Below are positions 59,320 to 64,000 of a DNA stretch of 64,000 nt, piece by piece. The position numbers were made by a program, and so were the translations under genes. This DNA is from Alnus glutinosa (taxonomy: Eukaryota > Streptophyta > Magnoliopsida > Fagales > Betulaceae). The stretch lies in the NCBI RefSeq assembly GCF_958979055.1, contig NC_084893.1, positions 28,990,487-29,054,486 on the forward strand, given 5' to 3'. The notes under the pieces were generated by a model that was not told the origin of the DNA, searched no databases, and saw only the letters and a program-made list of their open reading frames with translations. Position 1 is the stretch's first letter; every line of letters begins with the position of its first letter.

Positions 59320-60746
59320 AAAAAGAAAGAAAAAGAAGAAGAAGAAGAAGAAGAAGAAGAAAGATGTTGAATGAATATAGGTACGGGATAATTGCAACAT
59401 TGATATATGGGTTAGCATAAATTACAAATTACTCATTGTGGTTTAAAAAATTTGTGAAAGGTCCTTGTGGTAAATTATAATTACAAATCAGTTTCTGAAC
59501 ACGTTTTACATACACCAAGTTAACAAAATTCTTTAGTCAGTCACGTCACACCCAATAGAAAGCTGACATTTGTCCATTACAATAAAAAAAATCTAATAAA
59601 AATATAAATAAATAAAATAATTTTTTTAAAAAAAAAATTACTGAAAAGGTGGCTGGTAGCCATCACTTTGGGGTTCTTCAGTATTTTTTTAATTTTTGCT
59701 AAATCACACATTAATCAAGACTTAACTTGTCCAATATTTAATAGATTCATAAAAACTTGCCCATTTTTGCTAATTCAAATCAGGCAATTTTTTCAAGACT
59801 CGTGGCCTACAAGTCATAGAGAAGTAATTAATGAACAAGTGTTTAATTTAGAATAAACAAAAAAGAAAAAACAGGGAATAAACAAAAAAAAAAAAACAAA
59901 AGACAACCAATAAAGACAACCAATCCCAGTCATAGTCTGATAGACATAAAAGATCTGTTGTCGAATGATGGTGGTGACCAAGTGATGGGCGGTGCGTTAC
60001 ACATAGACAAAGGCCCAAACAACAAAATATTCAACATTGTGGTGGGCCATTACCACGAGCCACCCTAAACCGGCGGCAACTCTTTCGGTAATTTTTTTTA
60101 AAAAAAATAAATAAACATTTTTGTCTTATTTATTTATATTTTTTATTATAATTAATATGTGTCAGTTTCTTATTGAGTTTGACGTGTCTAACTAACAAAA
60201 TCTGTTAAATTAATGGATGAAAAACGTGTTCAAATTAAGATTAATTTGTAATTTTAATTTACCAGAAGGTCACTCCATAAACTTTTTAGATCACATGGAG
60301 TGATTTGTAAATAATTAATTTTAATTAAGAAAATAATTAAGCGTGCCGCGTGCGTATGTACACAAACGGGAAAGAAAAACGAAAGAATTATAAAAGAGCA
60401 GGAATTAATTAAGTTGCATAATGCACTAGCTAGTTGATGAACCGATTCACCTTGAGAGAGAGAGAGCTTGTTTGAAGGGGTGATGGGAAACAAGGTTGAG
60501 ACGAACAGACTGGGTGACAATCCAGTACAAACTGAAGCATAGCTCCGCCATGAACATGCCGATCCAAGCCCATCGCCCGGCGGCTGGCTGATCTTCTGCT
60601 GATCCTGGGATGTGCGTCAACCTGTAAACCCATATCAAACATATTCCCACAAACACTGTCGAATCAAACACCTTATACGCTCCTCTAAATCTCGCTTCTT
60701 TCGTCTCAAACAATGGAACTCCGTTTTCTCCACCACCGGTACCCAT
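54796..60746 (-). CDS. Cellulose synthase-like protein E, copy 2 (745 aa)
   Basis: A second GT2 family cellulose synthase-like enzyme, a tandem paralogue of copy 1. Eight minus-strand exons: 60451-60746, 58602-58920, 57557-57697, 57309-57440, 56947-57159, 56603-56830, 56082-56429 and 54796-55356. Exons 2-7 are 319, 141, 132, 213, 228 and 348 bp, exactly as in copy 1. The start MGTGGGENGVPLFETKEARF was chosen as the only ATG in frame before the conserved PLFET block; an upstream extension would need a non-ATG start. The catalytic set is intact: DDG (147-148), DCD (313-315), VED (Asp454), QYKRW (492-496). N- and C-terminal membrane spans are as in copy 1. The sequence has clearly diverged from copy 1, so the duplication is not recent. 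Intron 1 (about 1.5 kb) contains an inverted-repeat element. Whether it is CSLE or a near CSLE/CSLG relative rests on similarity to copy 1. Confidence 0.94.
56568..56600. repeat. GA microsatellite beside a splice donor in CSLE copy 2
   Basis: About 16 AG units ending one base before the exon-6 donor (exon ends at 56603, minus strand). Same position as the tract in copy 1. Confidence 0.95.
57288..57308. repeat. TA microsatellite beside the exon-4 donor of CSLE copy 2
   Basis: ATATATAT run directly following the donor of the exon ending at 57309 (minus strand). No other role visible. Confidence 0.8.
58301..58443. mobile_element. Small foldback element in intron 2 of CSLE copy 2
   Basis: CACATTTTTATCTCAC (58307) and GTGAGATAAAAATG (58420) are inverted partners with a ~95-bp spacer containing poly-T. 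It lies inside the intron 57698-58601. No ORF. Confidence 0.65.
59292..59360. repeat. Poly-A and AAG microsatellite in intron 1 of CSLE copy 2
   Basis: A run of about 27 A followed by GAAAAAG and GAA units, inside intron 1. Lys-rich or Phe-rich frames across it are artefacts. Confidence 0.9.
59410..60315. mobile_element. Long-TIR non-autonomous element in intron 1 of CSLE copy 2
   Basis: 59410-59575 and 60160-60315 are diverged reverse complements of each other: GGTAAATTATAATTACAAAT faces an inverted near-copy at 60243, and GAACACGTTTT at 59498 faces its inverse at 60223. The arms are about 160 bp and the interior about 580 bp with no recognised ORF. The element accounts for most of the intron's length. 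I did not find clear target duplications. Confidence 0.7.
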
Positions 60747-60839
60747 AGATAGTGATACTCCTCTGTGGTGCTCGCGTGTTTGTGGGTCTTTGTAATTGTG
60801 TAGATGTAGAATCGTAGATCTCAACCATACTTATTTATA

Positions 60840-60841
<2 letters not shown>

Positions 60842-60871
<30 letters not shown>
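60842..60871. repeat. TA microsatellite upstream of CSLE copy 2
   Basis: About 15 AT units, roughly 100 bp upstream of the start codon at 60746 as read on the minus strand. It could act as, or obscure, a TATA element. Confidence 0.85.
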
Positions 60872-60875
<4 letters not shown>

Positions 60876-61317
60876 CTTTCTTGTCAATTGTCATACTTAT
60901 TTAACTATGAGCAAACCTTTCTGTCAGATAGTGGTACGTGTACAAGATTTTTCAAAAACATAATTATTATTATTATTATTATTACCAAATTGACTTTTTT
61001 TTTTCTTTTTCAATACTTCATTGATTATCATTAAGATTTCAAAGCTCCTTTAATACTCGATATCACAGCATTTAATTACTATTTGAGTCCATCATGATGA
61101 TTTTTTTATTAACCATCCAATTTGCCAATGCAATGATCATAATAAAGATTGAAGAATATATTATTTGTTTTTTTGTTATTATAAAAACAAATTTTCTTAT
61201 AATTAATTTTAAGTTTATCAATTTTTTCTGAATGCCTTGAATCATTATTAAAAAGATCATTTCATTTAATTCCATACAAATTTTATTCATTGAAAAATGG
61301 TTAATTGGAGTAGGAGT
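60872..61317. other. AT-rich DNA upstream of CSLE copy 2
   Basis: Includes an ATT microsatellite at 60962-60983. No gene recognised. Confidence 0.5.
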
Positions 61318-61485
61318 ACTACAACTTTCTTACAAATTGACAGGACATTTTATTATTGATAAAATAATTAAAAGTATATAATCGATAAGTTAGTTACTAA
61401 TTAATTAAATTGATAAGTCAAATTTTTTTAATTTTTTATTTTATTAATCATAAACTGTCACCTCAATTTGTAAAAAATCTACAAA
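61318..61485. mobile_element. Weak foldback element
   Basis: TCTTACAAATTGACAGGA (61328) faces CTGTCACCTCAATTTGTAA (61457) in inverted orientation, with mismatches. AT-rich interior, no ORF. Confidence 0.45.
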
Positions 61486-61619
61486 TGAAAGCATTCATGC
61501 GTATGCCCTCGACGTGATCAATAAAAACATCAATCCATATGCGTATGGCCCTCGGCGTGCACGAGAGGTTAAAGGTTTCATCTTGACTTTTATTATCTTC
61601 AATGGGGGACTGATTATTG

Positions 61620-61739
61620 TACTACACCCCTACAACATGGGCACAACACCCCCTCACATGAGGGTGGGGCCCAGTGTGTAGACCTCACCCCATATGAGGG
61701 GGTGTTGTACCCATATTGTGTTGGTGTTGTAAAAGTAGC
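61620..61739. mobile_element. Compact foldback MITE
   Basis: CACAACACCCCCTCACATGA (61642) faces CATATGAGGGGGTGTTGTAC (61691), and the outer arms TACTACACCCCTACAACA and TGTTGTAAAAGTAGCA also pair. Arms are about 50 bp around a ~12-bp loop. Confidence 0.8.
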
Positions 61740-62055
61740 ATTTCCCATCTTAAATACGCCAACTAGTCAACGTCAAGTTAATTAATTTTTCCTAAGGAAA
61801 TGAATTCCCACACCCTCACCTCACTCGATCAAATGAGTGTACAACCTTCAACCTTGTAACCGAACAGCCCGTAGTCGTTGTCTTCTTCCTTCACTCTCGG
61901 CAGCTATCTGCCCGTAGCCATGCACAACCAATAAGGTATCGGTAGGAGAGCTCTCCACCTTTAAGAGGAAGCACTTGTGTGAACTTAGATGAAGCGGAAG
62001 GATAGCAATATCAAGTACGAGTGTACGATGAGTAGTGGGGTCTCAAATTAAGGGA

Positions 62056-62209
62056 AATTATTTTTCTACATTACATTATTTTACATCAATCCTACATCAA
62101 GATACATAAGGTGTGAGATCTATGCATGTGGATTCCATTTACATGGGTCCCACACCCAATTTATCTTAGTGTAGGATTGATGTAGAGTAATGTGGTGTAG
62201 GAATAACAT
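62056..62209. mobile_element. Foldback MITE, second type
   Basis: TTACATCAATCCTACATCAA (62081) faces AGTGTAGGATTGATGTAGAG (62168). Arms are about 65 bp with a ~25-bp loop. No ORF. Confidence 0.8.
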
Positions 62210-62667
62210 AACCCAAGGTTAATTCAGTCTTGACTAAACCTTTGAAATCTTAATTAATGCTATAATGCCTTTCAAATCCTCGTAAGCCAATTCTTAAGAA
62301 TTTTAATTAAAAATGGATAAGAATAAGAGAAAGAAAGAATAAAAACAAAGAAGATAAGGTCCATCAAGTCGGTATTTTTTATTTTTTTTTCAAGGATAGG
62401 GACATTGATATATTTATATCCTTCAAATATATAGAAAGTTTCAATTTGATTCTTTACAATTTAAAATCTCACAATCAAACCCTCAATTAATTTTAATTTT
62501 AAAAGAAATATTTAAATCCCTCCGTTAACATCATTGATGACGTACACTAACTTTATTTTTTAACTCATGGGGCACGAGCAATTAATATTAAATCCCTCAC
62601 TAACAAAATGACGTAAGGGTCAACCGAAGCATCTCTCGTCTCGATCAGGATCCTCTCTAGTTGAGAG
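62210..62667. other. AT-rich DNA
   Basis: No gene or clear element seen. Confidence 0.5.
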
Positions 62668-63132
62668 GAACTAGAGAGGAGCCGGTCTTTTATAATCAGC
62701 AATTTTATACAATATAAAATTACAAAAATGTCCCTGAATATAAAGGACTGACTCCTTTCTAGTACCTCTCAACTATAAAAGATCATGTTCCCTCTCACCT
62801 CAAGGGGATACATCAAGGTGATGGGCCTGATGGCTCATTAATTGTGATGTATAGAGTTGACTTTATTGAAGGATTATAAAGTTGACTTTGTAGATTGGGT
62901 ATAGAGCGAACTAGAGAGGGGCAGTCTTTTATAATTAGGGATATTTTTGTAATTTTATATTGTGTAAAATTACAAAAATGTCTCTAAATATAAAGGACCG
63001 ACTTATTTCCGGTACCTCTCAACTATAAAAGATCATGTTCCTTCTCACATCAAGGTAATGGGTCTGATGGCTCATTAATTGTAAGGTATAGAGTTGACTT
63101 TATTAGAGTTGACTTTGTATATTGGGTATAGA
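62668..63132. repeat. Tandem duplication of a ~240-bp unit
   Basis: Units at 62668-62907 and 62908-63132 both begin GAACTAGAGAGG, both contain CTCAACTATAAAAGATCATG and both end near ATTGGGTATAGAG. There are small indels between them. No ORF. Confidence 0.85.
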
Positions 63133-63792
63133 GCTCTATTGCTAGGTCTAAATTAATGCTTGATGGAAATATTGGGCACACCTAGCTTCTCTCTCTATGG
63201 TTAGAATATATTAAGGGATTTTATTTCAAACATTTATCGTAATTGATTATAATCTTTGATAATTAGATTTGACAAGAATCAAATTAAACGGGATTTATTA
63301 CCATATTTATCTATATCTCAATACTCTTGAATAGGAGTTTCATGTATTATGAAAAAGTAATGTTTATTGTACAACTCTAACAACCTTTTTTTAAGATTAA
63401 CCATTGAATATTTAGCGCCCACATGTAGGAAAACAAATACAATGGTTGATTATAAAAATAAAGGTTAAATACCCTATTAGTACATAAGTTTTAGGCTTTA
63501 TTAAATTTTGTATCTGAGTTTTCATTTGTTTCATAAGTAGTATATGAGTTAGGGGTAAAAATCCGTTTGGTACCTTTGTTACATTTTCTGTCCAAATTTT
63601 AATAGTCTGCCATGTGTCAATCGCTGAGGTTTACATGTGACATTATATGAAAAAAAAAAAAAAAAATTAAAAAAAGAAGAAGAGAGGTGCTTGAGTGGCC
63701 ACCCCATGGCACCCAAAAAAATAATAATGATGGGTTACCACCCTCGTGCCCCATGGACCCCCATAAGCAAACTCTCAAAAAAAAAAAATTGT
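63133..63792. other. AT-rich DNA with dispersed repeats
   Basis: 63357-63432 resembles 51503-51580 (TCTAACAA..AACCATT.AATATTTA). From about 63463, AAGGTTAAATACCCTATTAG looks like the end of a MITE whose other end is not visible. Confidence 0.4.
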
Positions 63793-63880
63793 GGGTTTTG
63801 GCCCTTGGGGGTGGCCAAACCACTGCCATGTGGCCCATGGCGGTGGTTTGGCCACCCCCAACTCCCTAAGGGCCAAAACC
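63793..63880. mobile_element. GC-rich hairpin repeat near the window edge
   Basis: GGTTTTGGCCCTTGGGGGTG (63794) faces CACCCCCAACTCCCTAAGGG (63853, one small insertion), and GGCCAAACCACTGCCATG faces CATGGCGGTGGTTTGGCC across a ~5-bp loop. GC content is far above the surroundings. It continues to the right as more of the same repeat. Confidence 0.75.
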
Positions 63881-64000
63881 AATCATTTTTTTTTTTTTTT
63901 TTTCTGTCATTGGTGGTGGTTCAGCCACCTCAGACCGGCCAATGAGCCACCCCTCTTCTTCTTCTTCTTTTTTTTTTTTTTTTTTTCAATTTTATTATTA

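Noticed and set aside
59185..59418. Phe-rich minus-strand frame
   Set aside because: A translation of the poly-A/AAG tract in intron 1 of CSLE copy 2.

Overview
This window is nuclear DNA from a flowering plant. All confident genes are eudicot-like, with GT..AG introns, AT-rich intergenic DNA, CT/GA microsatellites, copia remnants and many small foldback elements. A woody eudicot is my best guess, but I cannot name the species. There are no prokaryotic operons, no CRISPR arrays, and no RNA genes that I could recognise.

Layout from left to right. (1) 131-7035, minus strand: a 17-exon gene for a NusB/Sun (RsmB-type) rRNA m5C methyltransferase, probably plastid-targeted. (2) 7307-9312, plus strand: a 3-exon gene of unknown function encoding 383 aa. 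It starts head-to-head with (1), with only 271 bp between the two start codons. (3) 10.9-13.0 kb: foldback elements, including a Mutator-type MITE with a clean 9-bp target duplication. (4) 14049-29463, plus strand: a giant HECT E3 ubiquitin ligase of the UPL1/UPL2 type, with 15 exons and 3791 aa. (5) 31.0-32.3 kb: a scrambled Ty1/copia remnant between two direct LTR copies. (6) 34.0-34.9 kb: a decayed, intron-containing partial duplicate of the UPL gene, flanked by candidate exons that I cannot identify. (7) 37273-39940, plus strand: a 78-aa RIN4/NOI-domain protein. (8) 42380-44113, minus strand: a p24-beta (emp24/GOLD) cargo receptor. (9) 46774-50811 and 54796-60746, both minus: two tandem cellulose synthase-like E genes. 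Exons 2-7 have the same lengths in both copies. (10) From 50.8 kb to the end: an accessory, repeat-rich zone with nested inverted-repeat elements.

The genes do not form one pathway. They are independent housekeeping or plant-lineage functions: organellar rRNA modification, ubiquitination, membrane-associated immune regulation, ER-Golgi trafficking and cell-wall glycan synthesis. The functional cluster is the CSLE tandem pair. For the six genes with an assigned function, exon joins were derived by hand from GT/AG sites, reading phase and family similarity. The reading frames close exactly, which supports the joins. The unidentified gene at 7307-9312 was joined on splice sites and frame only.

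I found no convincing evidence for an entirely new biological system. The most interesting items are structural: the UPL partial duplication whose splice acceptors have both been lost, the inverted integrase piece between same-direction LTRs, the large inverted repeat with a nested MITE between the CSLE paralogues, and a long-TIR element that enlarged intron 1 of only one paralogue.
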